From NCBI RefSeq assembly GCF_001513975.1, contig NZ_KQ947987.1, forward strand, positions 306,019-370,018: a stretch of 64,000 bases of DNA, in the 5' to 3' direction. The notes under the pieces were generated by a model, which saw only the letters and a list, made by a program, of their open reading frames with translations, searched no databases and had not been told where the DNA came from. Both the position numbers and the translations under genes were made by a program. Positions 1 through 8,499 of the stretch are shown piece by piece. The DNA is from Streptomyces curacoi (GTDB taxonomy: Bacteria > Actinomycetota > Actinomycetes > Streptomycetales > Streptomycetaceae). Each line of letters starts with the position of its first letter. Positions within the stretch are counted from its first letter, which is position 1.

Positions 1-834
1 CCGCTGATCCAGTTGATGTTCGGCTGGGCGCCCTCCAACTTCGGCGTGATGGGCATCTTCACCGCCGCCTCGGTGGTGTTCTTCGCCTTCATCGGCTTCG
101 ACGTGGTGGCCACGGCGGCCGAGGAGACCCGGAACCCGCAGCGGGACATGCCCCGCGGCATCCTCGGCTCCCTCTTCATCTGCACCGCGCTGTACGTCGC
201 CGTGTCGATCGTCGTCACCGGCATGCAGCACTACAGCCGGCTGTCCGTGGACGCCCCGCTCGCCGACGCGTTCAAGGCCACCGGACATCCCTGGTTCGCG
301 GGCTTCATCAGCTTCGGCGCGGCGGTCGGCCTCACGACGGTCTGCATGATCCTGCTCCTCGGCCAGACCCGCGTCTTCTTCGCGATGAGCCGCGACGGAC
401 TGCTGCCCCGCTTCTTCTCCCACGTCCACCCGAAGTTCAAGACGCCGCACCGCCCGACCATCCTGCTCGGCGTGGTCATCGCGATCCTCGCCGGCTTCAC
501 GCCGCTCACCGAACTCGCCGCCCTGGTGAACATCGGCACCCTGTTCGCCTTCGTGGTCGTCGCCCTCGGCGTGATCATCCTCCGCCGGTCCCGCCCCGAC
601 CTGCACCGGGCCTTCCGCACCCCGTGGGTGCCGGTCATCCCGATCCTGTCGGTGCTCGCCTCGCTGTGGCTGATGATCAACCTGCCCGCCGAGACCTGGG
701 TGCGGTTCGCCATCTGGATGGCCGCCGGCTTCTTCGTGTACTTCCTGTACGGCCGCACCCACAGCCGCCTCGGACGGCAGGAGGAGACGACCGTCGGCGA
801 GGTCGTGAAGCCGCCGCGGGGCGACACCGAGTAG
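1..834 (+). CDS. APC-family amino acid permease, C-terminal part
   Basis: This is the 3' part of a membrane transporter; the reading frame is open from base 1, so the N-terminus lies left of the window. About 277 codons remain, with roughly seven hydrophobic segments. The stretch FFAFIGFDVVATAAEE followed by TRNPQRDMPRGI is the signature of the cationic amino acid transporter/YfnA branch of the APC superfamily (EExxNPxRxxPxxI after a helix). The C-terminal tail after the last helix is short and hydrophilic. Substrate is inferred to be an amino acid taken up by proton symport; the specific one cannot be read from sequence. No terminator is obvious before the oppositely oriented gene that ends at 910. 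Confidence 0.9.
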   Translation, partial: PLIQLMFGWAPSNFGVMGIFTAASVVFFAFIGFDVVATAAEETRNPQRDMPRGILGSLFICTALYVAVSIVVTGMQHYSRLSVDAPLADAFKATGHPWFAGFISFGAAVGLTTVCMILLLGQTRVFFAMSRDGLLPRFFSHVHPKFKTPHRPTILLGVVIAILAGFTPLTELAALVNIGTLFAFVVVALGVIILRRSRPDLHRAFRTPWVPVIPILSVLASLWLMINLPAETWVRFAIWMAAGFFVYFLYGRTHSRLGRQEETTVGEVVKPPRGDTE

Positions 835-909
835 CCGAGGAGGCGGGGGTGGTGGAGGGGGCGGGTGCTGTACGTACGCAGCCGTACCTGGTCGGCGTAC
901 GGCGGCTCG

Positions 910-1281
910 CTACGGCCGTACCGTGCGCGGCCCCGCCACCTCCGCCCCCAACTCCGTGACTCTCCTGCGCAGTTCCCGATCCGCGGTCACCACGAGGCAG
1001 GGCCGCCCACCGGCCCGCTCCATGAGCTCGACCATGTGGTCGTCCCCGCTCCCGGCGGCGGACTCCACCCGCACCCCCGGCACCGTCTCCACCCCACGGG
1101 CCGCCCCCTCCACCACGAGCACGATCTCCACGGGGCCCGCATGCCCCGGCACCCCGTCCACCGCCAGCCGGTCCCGCAGCCGCTCCGCGGCCCCCCGCCG
1201 GTCCCGCCACCACCCGTCGGGCACCGACCCGACCACGTTCGCGCCGTCGACGATCACGAGCAGGGGGGCGTCCTCAGTCAT
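910..1281 (-). CDS. NYN/PIN-like domain protein, 123 aa
   Basis: A short protein that begins MTEDAPLLVIVDGANVVGS, with an early aspartate in a hydrophobic strand (VDGAN) as in NYN domains, and ends with a second acidic/Rossmann-like part (PCLVVTADRELRRRVTELGA). These are the marks of the PIN/NYN nuclease fold, so RNA cleavage is possible but not shown. The start at 1281 is chosen because the longer open frame to 1593 runs through a duplicated GC-rich stretch and encodes only low-complexity Pro/Arg sequence. It shares its strand with the dehydrogenase gene upstream; about 330 bases of repeats separate them. Confidence 0.75.
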   Translation of the reverse strand: MTEDAPLLVIVDGANVVGSVPDGWWRDRRGAAERLRDRLAVDGVPGHAGPVEIVLVVEGAARGVETVPGVRVESAAGSGDDHMVELMERAGGRPCLVVTADRELRRRVTELGAEVAGPRTVRP

Positions 1282-1298
1282 GGGGCAAGGGTCGCACG

Positions 1299-1368
1299 GC
1301 GCCGGTGGGACGGGGCCGGACGGCGTCGGCGCCGGTGGGACGGGGCCGGACGGCGTCGGCGCCGGTGG
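1299..1368. repeat. 30-bp tandem repeat, 2.3 copies
   Basis: A 30-bp unit beginning GCGCCGGTGGGACGGGGCC is present at 1299-1328 and exactly again at 1329-1358, with ten bases of a third copy. It lies just upstream of the NYN gene, inside a 330-base stretch (1282-1611) that holds no convincing gene. Confidence 0.9.
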
Positions 1369-1407
1369 CCACGGAAGGCGCACGGCGTCCGTGAGGCACA
1401 GGATCCA

Positions 1408-1624
1408 GGGCGCGCACGGCGTTCGTGGGCCAGGGCCGTACGGCGGCCACGGGCCAGGCCCGTGTGGCTCACTCCTCGGCCAGGTGTTCGCCGTACCGCT
1501 CACCCGCCCCCGCGACGGGCCGCGCGTCCGTGGGGCAGGAATCGGGGCGCGCACGGCGTTCGTGGGCCTGGGGCAGGGCCGTGCGGCGGCCATGGGCCAG
1601 GCCCGTGCGGCTCACTCCTCGGCC
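1408..1624. repeat. Imperfect direct repeat of about 75-80 bp
   Basis: The segment 1408-1482 and the segment 1545-1624 are near copies. Both start GGGCGCGCACGGCGTTCGTG and both end GGCTCACTCCTCGGCC; the second has a 6-base insertion and a few substitutions. The second copy includes the stop codon and last codons of the dehydrogenase gene on the minus strand, so the first copy is a duplicated gene end. Confidence 0.85.
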
Positions 1625-2508
1625 GTGCCCAGTTCGTCGAAGCTCGCGAAGTACGCCGCCGCCATGTCCTCGTTCCCGTGCCCCTGGGCAGCCGCCCGTT
1701 CGAAGCGCTCCGCGCTCGCCGCGGCGACATCCAGGCGTACGCCGTACCGTTCGCCCGCCTCCACGATGAGCCGTGCGTCCTTCGCCGCCGTGGCCACCGC
1801 GAACTGGGCCGGGGACAGCCGGTCCTCCAGCACCAGCCCCGTCTTGGCCCGCAGATACCCCATGTCGAGCGGGCCGCCGTCGATCACCTCGAAGAATCGC
1901 TGCGGATCCACGTCGAGGGCCTTGGACAGCGCCAGCACCTCACCGGCCGCGTTCGTCACCGCGAGCACCCAGCTGTTGGCGACCAGCTTCAGGCGGGTCG
2001 CCGTGCCCGCCCCGCCGTCCTCGCCGGTCCACACCGTACGGGCGCCGACGGCGTCGAACACCGGCGTCACCGCCGGCCGCCCCTCGACCGGCCCCGCCGC
2101 CAGCACGGTGAGCCGGCCGGCCTCGGCGGGCTGACGGGTGCCCAGCATCGGGGCGTCGTAGAAGACGAGGCCGTACTCGCGGGCGAAGGCGGCCAGGTCG
2201 GCGATCCCCTCGACGCCGGCGGTCGTCGACTGCACCCAGGCGACACCCGAGCGCAGCGCGGGCGCCGCCGCACGCATGACGTCCAGCGCCGCCGGACCGT
2301 CGTACAGCATGGTCAGGACGACGTCGGCGCCCTGCACCGCCTCGGCGGGGGAGCCGGCGACGAAGGCGCCGTCGGCGGCCAGGGGCTCGGCCTTGGCGCG
2401 GGTGCGGTTCCAGGCGCGGACGCTGTGCCCGGCCTTTGCGATGTTGCGGGCCATCGCGGCGCCCATGATGCCGGTGCCCAGGACGCTCACGGTGAGCTTG
2501 TCGGTCAT
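1612..2508 (-). CDS. NAD-binding 3-hydroxyisobutyrate dehydrogenase-like protein
   Basis: The 298-residue protein has the full beta-hydroxyacid dehydrogenase layout. An N-terminal Rossmann motif VSVLGTGIMGAAMARNIAKA is followed by the family segment with SPAEAVQGADVVLTMLYD, and then the substrate-binding region FYDAPMLGTRQPAEAGRLTV. The family's conserved lysine region TRLKLVANSW is near residue 170, and the C-terminal half is all-helical. Members oxidise small beta-hydroxyacids (3-hydroxyisobutyrate, tartronate semialdehyde) or act as imine reductases; which one applies here is open. The ATG at 2508 opens the protein exactly before the first beta strand. The next gene (2605, plus strand) is divergent, about 96 bases away. 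The 3' end is duplicated just downstream (see repeat). Confidence 0.88.
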   Translation of the reverse strand: MTDKLTVSVLGTGIMGAAMARNIAKAGHSVRAWNRTRAKAEPLAADGAFVAGSPAEAVQGADVVLTMLYDGPAALDVMRAAAPALRSGVAWVQSTTAGVEGIADLAAFAREYGLVFYDAPMLGTRQPAEAGRLTVLAAGPVEGRPAVTPVFDAVGARTVWTGEDGGAGTATRLKLVANSWVLAVTNAAGEVLALSKALDVDPQRFFEVIDGGPLDMGYLRAKTGLVLEDRLSPAQFAVATAAKDARLIVEAGERYGVRLDVAAASAERFERAAAQGHGNEDMAAAYFASFDELGTAEE

Positions 2509-2604
2509 GACGTCGACTTCCTTCTCTCGCACGGACGTTGCTGTGATCCAAGCTTGCCCGGGGGCGGAGCGGGCCCGGCGACCCGCCCCGAATAGAGTGA
2601 TCCG

Positions 2605-3621
2605 GTGAACGGCGACTGGCTCATCCGCGGCCGCGACGGCCGCCTCAGCGTCTATCTCCCGACCGATGACGCCGTCCTGTGCCGGGCGGAGCTCGGACCC
2701 GGCGGTCCCTGGGACCCCCCGCGCCGGGTCGGCGGCGACCAGAAGCTGCGCCCCGGCCCCGCGGTCGGCCAGGGCACCGACGCCTACGCCCATCTGGCCG
2801 CCTGGCGCCCCACCAAGCCGGGTGAGGCGGGACTGGTCCACTCCACGCACTTCCGGCCCCGCCTGGCCGCCCTGGACTGGATCTCCATCGGCCACCCCGA
2901 CAAGAGCGGCGACCGCACCGGCACGCCCGCCGTCACGGTCGACGCCCAGGGGCGGGCCCATGTCTTCGTCCGCAACGGCGCCGGCGGGGTGAGCATGCGC
3001 GGGCAGAAGGAGGTGGGCGGCTGGGGGCCCTGGCGCGATCTCAAGGGACGGGAGGTCGAGGACCGGCAGGCCGCTGTGACGGGGGAGTCCGGGCTCGTCG
3101 AGCTGTACGCGGCCGTTCCCGGTGCGGTCCTGCACTGGCGGCAGGAGAAGCCGGGCAGTGTCCCGGTCCTGGAGGAGGCGCTGGAGACCCCGGCCCGCCC
3201 GGGCACCCTGTACGCCCTGGCCACGTCCGCGGACCACACCACCCTCTTCTACACGGACGACACCGGCGACCTGTGCGCCTGGCGCCCCGGCACCAAGCCG
3301 GTGACCTTGCTGCCGTCCGCAGGTCCCGGCCCGGTGTCCGCGATCCGCTGCCGACTCGACGGCCATGACTGCACGTTGCTCGCCCAGCGCTCCGCCGGCG
3401 GCCGGGTCGCCTTCGCCGCCTATCCGACGGAGCAGGAGTCGGCGGGCGCGTGGTGGACCGAGTCGGGGCCGCAGCTGCCGGTGGACGCGGTGGTGGCGCT
3501 GGCGGTGGACGCGGACGAGCGGGTCGTGGCGGCCACGTCGTCCCCGGCCACGGGGCAGCTTCTGATCACCCGGCGCAAGGACGAGCCGGGGCTGGCGCTG
3601 GAGGCTTGGCGGGAGGTCTAA
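2605..3621 (+). CDS. Beta-propeller-like conserved hypothetical protein, 338 aa
   Basis: I do not recognise a named family. The protein shows a spaced pattern of repeats with tryptophan/aromatic strands (GPWDPPRRVGG, GGWGPWRDLKG, DLCAWRPGTK), typical of PLL-like or lectin-type propellers that are read as 'WxxW' blades. There is no signal peptide or membrane segment, so a cytoplasmic place is likely. The start is a GTG at 2605. The gene is divergent from the dehydrogenase at 2508 and is followed by a non-coding stretch with a hairpin. Function unknown. Confidence 0.7.
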   Translation: MNGDWLIRGRDGRLSVYLPTDDAVLCRAELGPGGPWDPPRRVGGDQKLRPGPAVGQGTDAYAHLAAWRPTKPGEAGLVHSTHFRPRLAALDWISIGHPDKSGDRTGTPAVTVDAQGRAHVFVRNGAGGVSMRGQKEVGGWGPWRDLKGREVEDRQAAVTGESGLVELYAAVPGAVLHWRQEKPGSVPVLEEALETPARPGTLYALATSADHTTLFYTDDTGDLCAWRPGTKPVTLLPSAGPGPVSAIRCRLDGHDCTLLAQRSAGGRVAFAAYPTEQESAGAWWTESGPQLPVDAVVALAVDADERVVAATSSPATGQLLITRRKDEPGLALEAWREV

Positions 3622-3839
3622 GGCGCCTGAGGGGTGGGGGCTGCTCTTGTACGGCGGCTGCGGGTGGTACGTGGTTGCTCAAGCCCCTTGGGGGCGTTCG
3701 GCGGGCTGTCGCCTTGAAGGCGGTTCCGACGATTTCTGAACGCCGGTCCCGGCAACTTCAGCCCGTCCGGCGTTTGAGGACGAGGCCGTTCAGGCCGATA
3801 CGGGGGTCTGGGGGCGGAGTCCCCAGGCACGTGCGCACA

Positions 3840-3886
3840 AACGCCGGTGCCCCGCACACCAAGTCGGCATGCGGGGCACCGGCGTT
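3840..3886. terminator. Bidirectional terminator hairpin
   Basis: Perfect 17-bp inverted repeat: AACGCCGGTGCCCCGCA at 3840-3856 pairs with 3870-3886 around a 13-nt loop. It sits 14 bases past the stop codon of the fadB-like gene on the minus strand and also faces the plus-strand gene that ends at 3621, so it probably stops transcription from both sides. The rest of 3622-3839 holds no gene; bases around 3760-3785 (TTCAGCCCGTCCGGCGTTTG) match a sequence commonly scattered between Streptomyces genes. Confidence 0.85.
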
Positions 3887-3899
3887 CACAGCGGAGCGC

Positions 3900-6029
3900 T
3901 TACGCGGGGACGCTCGCCACGCCCGGCGCCAGGAACTTCTTGCCGTTCACGCGCTCGGAGACACCCTCGCGGTCCAGGTACGGCGTGATGCCGCCCAGGT
4001 GGAAGGGCCAGCCGGCGCCCGTGATCAGGCAGAGGTCGATGTCCTGGGCCTCGGCGACGACGCCCTCGTCGAGCATGAGCCCGATCTCCTGGGCGACCGC
4101 GTCCAGCACACGGGCACGGACCTGCTCCTCGGTCAGGACGACATCGCCCTGCTTCAGCAGCGCGGCGACCTCCGGGTCCAGCTCCGGCTTGCCGGAGTCG
4201 TAGACGTAGAAGCCGCGCTTGCCCGCCTTGACGACGGCCGCGAGGTTCGGGGAGACCTTGAAGCGGTCCGGGAAGGCCCGGTTGAGGGTCTCCGAGACGT
4301 GCAGACCGATCGCGGGACCGACCAGCTCAAGGAGGACCAGCGGCGACATCGGCAGGCCCAGCGGCTCGACCGCCTTCTCGGCGACCTCGACCGGCGTGCC
4401 CTCGTCGATGACGTTCTGGATCTCGCCCATGAAGCGGGTGAGGATGCGGTTCACGACGAACGCCGGGGCGTCCTTCACCAGAACCGCGGTCTTCTTCAGC
4501 TTCTTGGCGACGGCGAACGCCGTGGCCAGCGAGGCGTCGTCCGTCTTCTCGCCGCGGACGATCTCCAGCAGCGGCAGCACCGCGACCGGGTTGAAGAAGT
4601 GGAAGCCGACGACCCGCTCGGGGTGCTTCAGCTTCGACGCCATCTCGGAGACCGACAGGGACGAGGTGTTGGTGGCGAGGATCGCGTGCGCCGGGGCGAC
4701 CGCCTCGACCTCGGCGAACACCTGCTGCTTGACGCCGATCTCCTCGAACACGGCCTCGATGATGAAGTCCGCGTCCGCGAAGCCCTCGGCCTTGTCCAGG
4801 ACACCGGTGACCAGGGCCTTGAGGCGGTTGGCCTTGTCCTGGTTGATACGGCCCTTGCCGAGCAGCTTGTCGATCTCGGCGTGGACGTAGCCCACGCCCT
4901 TGTCGACGCGCTCCTGGTCGATGTCGGTCAGCACGACCGGCACCTCCAGGCGGCGCAGGAAGAGAAGGGCGAGCTGGCTGGCCATCAGGCCCGCGCCGAC
5001 GACGCCGACCTTCGTGACCGGACGCGCCAGGTTCTTGTCCGGCGCACCGGCCGGGCGCTTGCCGCGCTTCTGCACCAGGTTGAAGGCGTAGATGCCGGCA
5101 CGCAGTTCGCCACCCATGATCAGGTCGGCGAGGGCCTTGTCCTCGGCGTCGTAGCCCTGCTGGAGGTCGCCGTTCTTGGCGGCGGCGATGATGTCGAGGG
5201 CGCGGTAGGCGGCCGGGGCGGCCCCGTGCACCTTGCCGTCCGCGATGAAGCGGCCCTTGGCGACGGCCTGGTCCCAGGCCTCACCGCGGTCGATCACCGG
5301 GCGCTCGACCTCGACGTCGCCCTTCAGCACCTGAGCCGTCCAGATCAGCGACTGCTCCAGGAAGTCGGCGCCCTCGAAGATGGCGTCGGCGATGCCGAGG
5401 TCGTAGACCTGCTGGCCCTTGAGCTGCTTGTTCTGGTTGAGGCTGTTCTCGATGATGACCTGGACGGCCTTGTCGGCGCCGATCAGGTTCGGCAGGATCG
5501 TGCAGCCGCCCCAGCCGGGGACCAGGCCGAGGAAGACCTCGGGGAGCGAGAACGCCGGGAGCGCCTTCGAGACGGTCCGGTACGTGCAGTGCAGACCGAC
5601 CTCGACGCCACCGCCCATCGCGGCGCCGTTGTAGTACGCGAAGGTCGGCACCGCGAGGGCCGCGAGGCGCTTGAAGACCTCGTGACCGCCCTTGCCGATG
5701 GCCAGCGCGTCCTTGTGCTTCTTCAGCAGCTCGACGCCCTTGAGGTCGGCGCCGACCGCGAAGATGAACGGCTTGCCGGTGATGCCGACGCCGACGATGT
5801 CGCCGTCCGCGGCCTCCTTCTCGACCTGGTCGAGGGCGGCGCCCAGGTTCGCCAGCGACTGCGGGCCGAAGGTGGTCGGCTTGGTGTGGTCGAAGCCGTT
5901 GTCCAGCGTGATCAGGGCGAAGCGCCCGGCGCCGAACGGCAGGTCGAGGTGGCGTACGTGCGCGCTCGTGACGACCTCGTCCGGGAACAGCTCGGCCGCG
6001 CCCTTCAGGAGCTCAGCGGTGGTGCTCAC
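3900..6029 (-). CDS. fadB: Fused enoyl-CoA hydratase / 3-hydroxyacyl-CoA dehydrogenase
   Basis: A 709-residue two-domain enzyme for fatty-acid beta-oxidation. The N-terminal third is a crotonase fold with the acyl-CoA pocket around FAVGADLKG and the oxyanion loop YNGAAMGGGVEVGLHC. From about residue 350 a Rossmann motif VGVVGAGLMASQLALLFLRR opens the NAD-dependent dehydrogenase domain, with the catalytic segment FHFFNPVAVLPLLEIVRG. It would hydrate trans-2-enoyl-CoA and oxidise the hydroxyacyl-CoA. The start is GTG at 6029, overlapping the thiolase stop by 4 bases (GTGA), so the two genes are translationally coupled. The gene order and pairing are the usual actinobacterial fadA-fadB operon. 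A strong hairpin follows the stop. Confidence 0.95.
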   Translation of the reverse strand: MSTTAELLKGAAELFPDEVVTSAHVRHLDLPFGAGRFALITLDNGFDHTKPTTFGPQSLANLGAALDQVEKEAADGDIVGVGITGKPFIFAVGADLKGVELLKKHKDALAIGKGGHEVFKRLAALAVPTFAYYNGAAMGGGVEVGLHCTYRTVSKALPAFSLPEVFLGLVPGWGGCTILPNLIGADKAVQVIIENSLNQNKQLKGQQVYDLGIADAIFEGADFLEQSLIWTAQVLKGDVEVERPVIDRGEAWDQAVAKGRFIADGKVHGAAPAAYRALDIIAAAKNGDLQQGYDAEDKALADLIMGGELRAGIYAFNLVQKRGKRPAGAPDKNLARPVTKVGVVGAGLMASQLALLFLRRLEVPVVLTDIDQERVDKGVGYVHAEIDKLLGKGRINQDKANRLKALVTGVLDKAEGFADADFIIEAVFEEIGVKQQVFAEVEAVAPAHAILATNTSSLSVSEMASKLKHPERVVGFHFFNPVAVLPLLEIVRGEKTDDASLATAFAVAKKLKKTAVLVKDAPAFVVNRILTRFMGEIQNVIDEGTPVEVAEKAVEPLGLPMSPLVLLELVGPAIGLHVSETLNRAFPDRFKVSPNLAAVVKAGKRGFYVYDSGKPELDPEVAALLKQGDVVLTEEQVRARVLDAVAQEIGLMLDEGVVAEAQDIDLCLITGAGWPFHLGGITPYLDREGVSERVNGKKFLAPGVASVPA

Positions 6030-7246
6030 TTGTTGCCTCCGTCGAAGTGCGGGTTCTCCCAGATGACCGTCGCGCCCATGCCGAAGCCGACGCACATGGT
6101 GGTCAGGCCGTAGCGGACCTGAGGCTGCTCCTCGAACTGGCGGGCCAGCTGCGTCATCAGACGGACGCCGGAGGAGGCGAGCGGGTGACCGAAGGCGATG
6201 GCGCCGCCGTACTGGTTGACGCGCTCGTCGTCGTCCGCGATGCCGTAGTGGTCGAGGAAGGCCAGGACCTGGACGGCGAAGGCCTCGTTGATCTCGAAGA
6301 GGTTGATGTCCTCGATCGACAGACCCGCCTTGGCGAGGGCCTTCTCCGTGGCCGGGATCGGGCCGTAGCCCATGACCTCCGGCTCGACGCCCGCGAAGGC
6401 GTAGGAGACCAGGCGCATCTTCACCGGGAGGTTGTTCTCGCGGGCGAAGTCCTCGGACGCGATGATCGAGGCGGTGGCGCCGTCGTTCAGACCGGCCGCG
6501 TTACCGGCGGTGACCCGGCCGTGCACACGGAACGGGGTCTTCAGGCCCTGGAGGTTCTCCAGGGTCGTGCCCGGGCGCATCGGCTCGTCGGCCGTCACCA
6601 GGCCCCAGCCCGTCTCGCCGGCCTCGGGGTTGGTCCGGCGCACGGAGATCGGGACCAGGTCCTGCTGGATCTTGCCGTTGGCGTACGCCTTGGCGGCCTT
6701 CTCCTGCGAGCGCACGGCGTACTCGTCGGCGCGCAGCTTGGTGATCTGCGGGTAGCGGTCGTGCAGGTTCTCCGCCGTCATGCCCATGAACAGCGCCGAC
6801 TCGTCGACCAGCTTCTCGCTGACGAAGCGCGGGTTCGGGTCCACGCCCTCACCCATGGGGTGGCGGCCCATGTGCTCGACACCACCGGCGATGACGGCGT
6901 CGTAGGCGCCGAAGGCGATGGAGCCCGCGACGCTGGTGACGGCGGTCAGGGCGCCGGCGCACATGCGGTCGATGGAGTAGCCGGGCACCGACTGGGGCAG
7001 ACCGGCGAGGATGCCGGCCGTACGGCCGAGGGTGAGGCCCTGGTCACCGATCTGCGTGGTCGCGGCGATGGCGACCTCGTCGATCTTCTTCGGGTCGAGA
7101 CCGGGGTTGCGGCGCAGCAGCTCCCGGATCGCCTTCACGACAAGGTCGTCGGCGCGGGTCTCGTGGTAGATGCCCTTCGGGCCCGCCTTGCCGAACGGGG
7201 TGCGGACGCCGTCGACGAAGACGACGTCCCTGACGGTACGAGGCAC
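6026..7246 (-). CDS. fadA: Acetyl-CoA acyltransferase (thiolase)
   Basis: The 406-residue thiolase is the first gene of the beta-oxidation operon and would perform thiolytic cleavage of 3-ketoacyl-CoA. The nucleophilic cysteine is in SIDRMCAGALTA (Cys96 from the chosen start). The catalytic His lies in AFGHPLASSG, and the second Cys in TTMCVGFGMGA near the C-terminus. The GTG at 7246 is preferred over the longer frame because it is preceded by GGAGGAG at 7-base spacing and starts directly before the first strand VRDVVFVDGVRTPFGK. It overlaps the fadB-like gene by 4 bases. Two palindromes lie 50-100 bases upstream. Confidence 0.95.
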   Translation of the reverse strand: MPRTVRDVVFVDGVRTPFGKAGPKGIYHETRADDLVVKAIRELLRRNPGLDPKKIDEVAIAATTQIGDQGLTLGRTAGILAGLPQSVPGYSIDRMCAGALTAVTSVAGSIAFGAYDAVIAGGVEHMGRHPMGEGVDPNPRFVSEKLVDESALFMGMTAENLHDRYPQITKLRADEYAVRSQEKAAKAYANGKIQQDLVPISVRRTNPEAGETGWGLVTADEPMRPGTTLENLQGLKTPFRVHGRVTAGNAAGLNDGATASIIASEDFARENNLPVKMRLVSYAFAGVEPEVMGYGPIPATEKALAKAGLSIEDINLFEINEAFAVQVLAFLDHYGIADDDERVNQYGGAIAFGHPLASSGVRLMTQLARQFEEQPQVRYGLTTMCVGFGMGATVIWENPHFDGGNK

Positions 7247-7297
7247 GATGGCTCTCCTCCAGAGGTGCGGGATCTGCACTGCTGCGCTGCGCAAGCG

Positions 7298-7341
7298 CTG
7301 AGCGCGCGCTCAGGATCCATGCTACTTACGAGTAACGTAGC
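7298..7341 (-). promoter_or_regulatory. Two palindromic operator candidates upstream of fadA
   Basis: CTGAGCGCGCGCTCAG at 7298-7313 is a perfect 16-bp palindrome. GCTACTTACGAGTAACGTAGC at 7321-7341 has outer arms GCTAC/GTAGC and an inner TTAC-GA-GTAA palindrome. They lie 52-95 bases upstream of the thiolase start, in the only promoter-sized gap serving the operon. TetR- and GntR-type fatty-acid regulators bind sites of this size, so acyl-CoA-responsive repression is a reasonable inference. No matching regulator gene is adjacent. Confidence 0.5.
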
Positions 7342-7397
7342 TGCACACCCCTGGGGGCGGGAGCGGCGAAGGTCACATCGAGGCCGACGGTGCCGGT

Positions 7398-7440
7398 GCG
7401 CCCCTTCAGGGGCGCGGGGAACTGCGCGACCAGCCACAAC
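7398..7440. repeat. Dispersed Streptomyces palindromic element, copy 1
   Basis: GCGCCCCTTCAGGGGCGC forms a hairpin (8-bp stem, 2-nt loop) followed by GGGGAACTGCGCGACCAGCC. Related copies occur in this window at 14121-14151 (partial) and 46053-46083 (reverse). It lies between the convergently read ends of the promoter gap and the lacI stop at 7465, so it may serve as the terminator of lacI. Confidence 0.7.
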
Positions 7441-7464
7441 GAGACCGCAGACCCGGACGAAACC

Positions 7465-8499
7465 TCACCTAGGCGGCGCTGTGGACCCCCGAGGAGTCAG
7501 CACCGGAGTAGGCACGGGATGCGACCCGGCCCCATCCCCCATGATCACCCCGAACAACGTCCGAGCCACCTCCGCCCCGAACCCATGCACGTCATGACTC
7601 ATCGCGGACAAGGTCGGATGAGTCAGCCGGCACAACTGCGAGTCGTCCCACGCCAGCAGCGACACGTCCTCCGGCACCCGCAGCCCCATCTCGGCCGCCA
7701 CCGACAGCCCCGCCACCGCCATGATGTCGTTGTCGTACACGATCGCCGTCGGGCGGTCGGGCGGCGCGGCCGTGAGCAGGGAACGCGTCGCCCTGGCCCC
7801 CGCCTCCCCCGAGAAGTCGGTCGCGACCTGCAACGCCCCCGCCAGCTCCAGCCCCCGCGCCGCTTCGTCGAAGGCGGCCGTACGAATGGCCGTGTGGCCG
7901 AAGCCCGCCGCCCCGCCCACCCGGGCGACCCGCCGGTGCCCCAGCGCGGCCAGATACCGCACGGCCTCCGTCACGGCGGTGGCGTCGTCGGTCCACACCG
8001 ACGTCAGTCCGCCGGTCAGCGACGGGTGCCCGACCGCGACCACCGGCATCCCGAGCCGCTCGGCCATCGCCACTCTCGGGTCGTCCGCGCGGAAGTCGAC
8101 CAGGATCGACCCACCGATCTGCCGCCCCCGCCACCAGGCCTCCTGGAGCCCCACCTCCTCCTCCACGGTCCGCACGAGCCGCAGCAGCAGCGAGCAGGAG
8201 TGCTCGGTCAGCACGCTCTCCACGCCCGAGATGAACTCCATGTAGAAGGGCTCCAGCCCCAGCAGCCGGGCCGGCCGGCAGATCGCCAGCCCCACCACGT
8301 CCACCCGCGAACCGGCCAGCGTCCGCGCCGTGAGGTTCGGCGCCCAGCCCAGCTCCCGCGCGGCCCGGAAGATCCGGTCCCGGGTCGCCTCCGACAGGCC
8401 CGGCTTGTGGTTGAAGGCGAGGGACACGGCACCCTTGGACACACCGGCGCGCGCGGCGACGTCCTTGATGGTGACGCGAGGGGTCGGCGTTGCCGTCAT
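7465..8499 (-). CDS. LacI-family transcriptional regulator
   Basis: A 344-residue repressor with the LacI helix-turn-helix at residues 9-30 (VTIKDVAARAGVSKGAVSLA), hinge helix (NLTARTLAGSRVDVVGLAI) and a periplasmic-binding-like ligand domain ending with AWDDSQLCRLTHPTLSAMSHD. The ATG overlaps the mannosidase stop by 4 bases, so both are made from one mRNA. The regulator sits in a sugar locus beside a divergent ABC importer, and the shared gap contains LacI-type palindromes. It most likely senses a mannose-containing sugar released by the mannosidase and represses both arms. Ligand is inferred from neighbours only. Confidence 0.93.
   Translation of the reverse strand: MTATPTPRVTIKDVAARAGVSKGAVSLAFNHKPGLSEATRDRIFRAARELGWAPNLTARTLAGSRVDVVGLAICRPARLLGLEPFYMEFISGVESVLTEHSCSLLLRLVRTVEEEVGLQEAWWRGRQIGGSILVDFRADDPRVAMAERLGMPVVAVGHPSLTGGLTSVWTDDATAVTEAVRYLAALGHRRVARVGGAAGFGHTAIRTAAFDEAARGLELAGALQVATDFSGEAGARATRSLLTAAPPDRPTAIVYDNDIMAVAGLSVAAEMGLRVPEDVSLLAWDDSQLCRLTHPTLSAMSHDVHGFGAEVARTLFGVIMGDGAGSHPVPTPVLTPRGSTAPPR

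Noticed and set aside
910..1593. 227-codon form of the NYN protein
   Set aside because: The added N-terminus is encoded by duplicated GC-rich repeats and has no folded character; the NYN domain begins right after the ATG at 1281.
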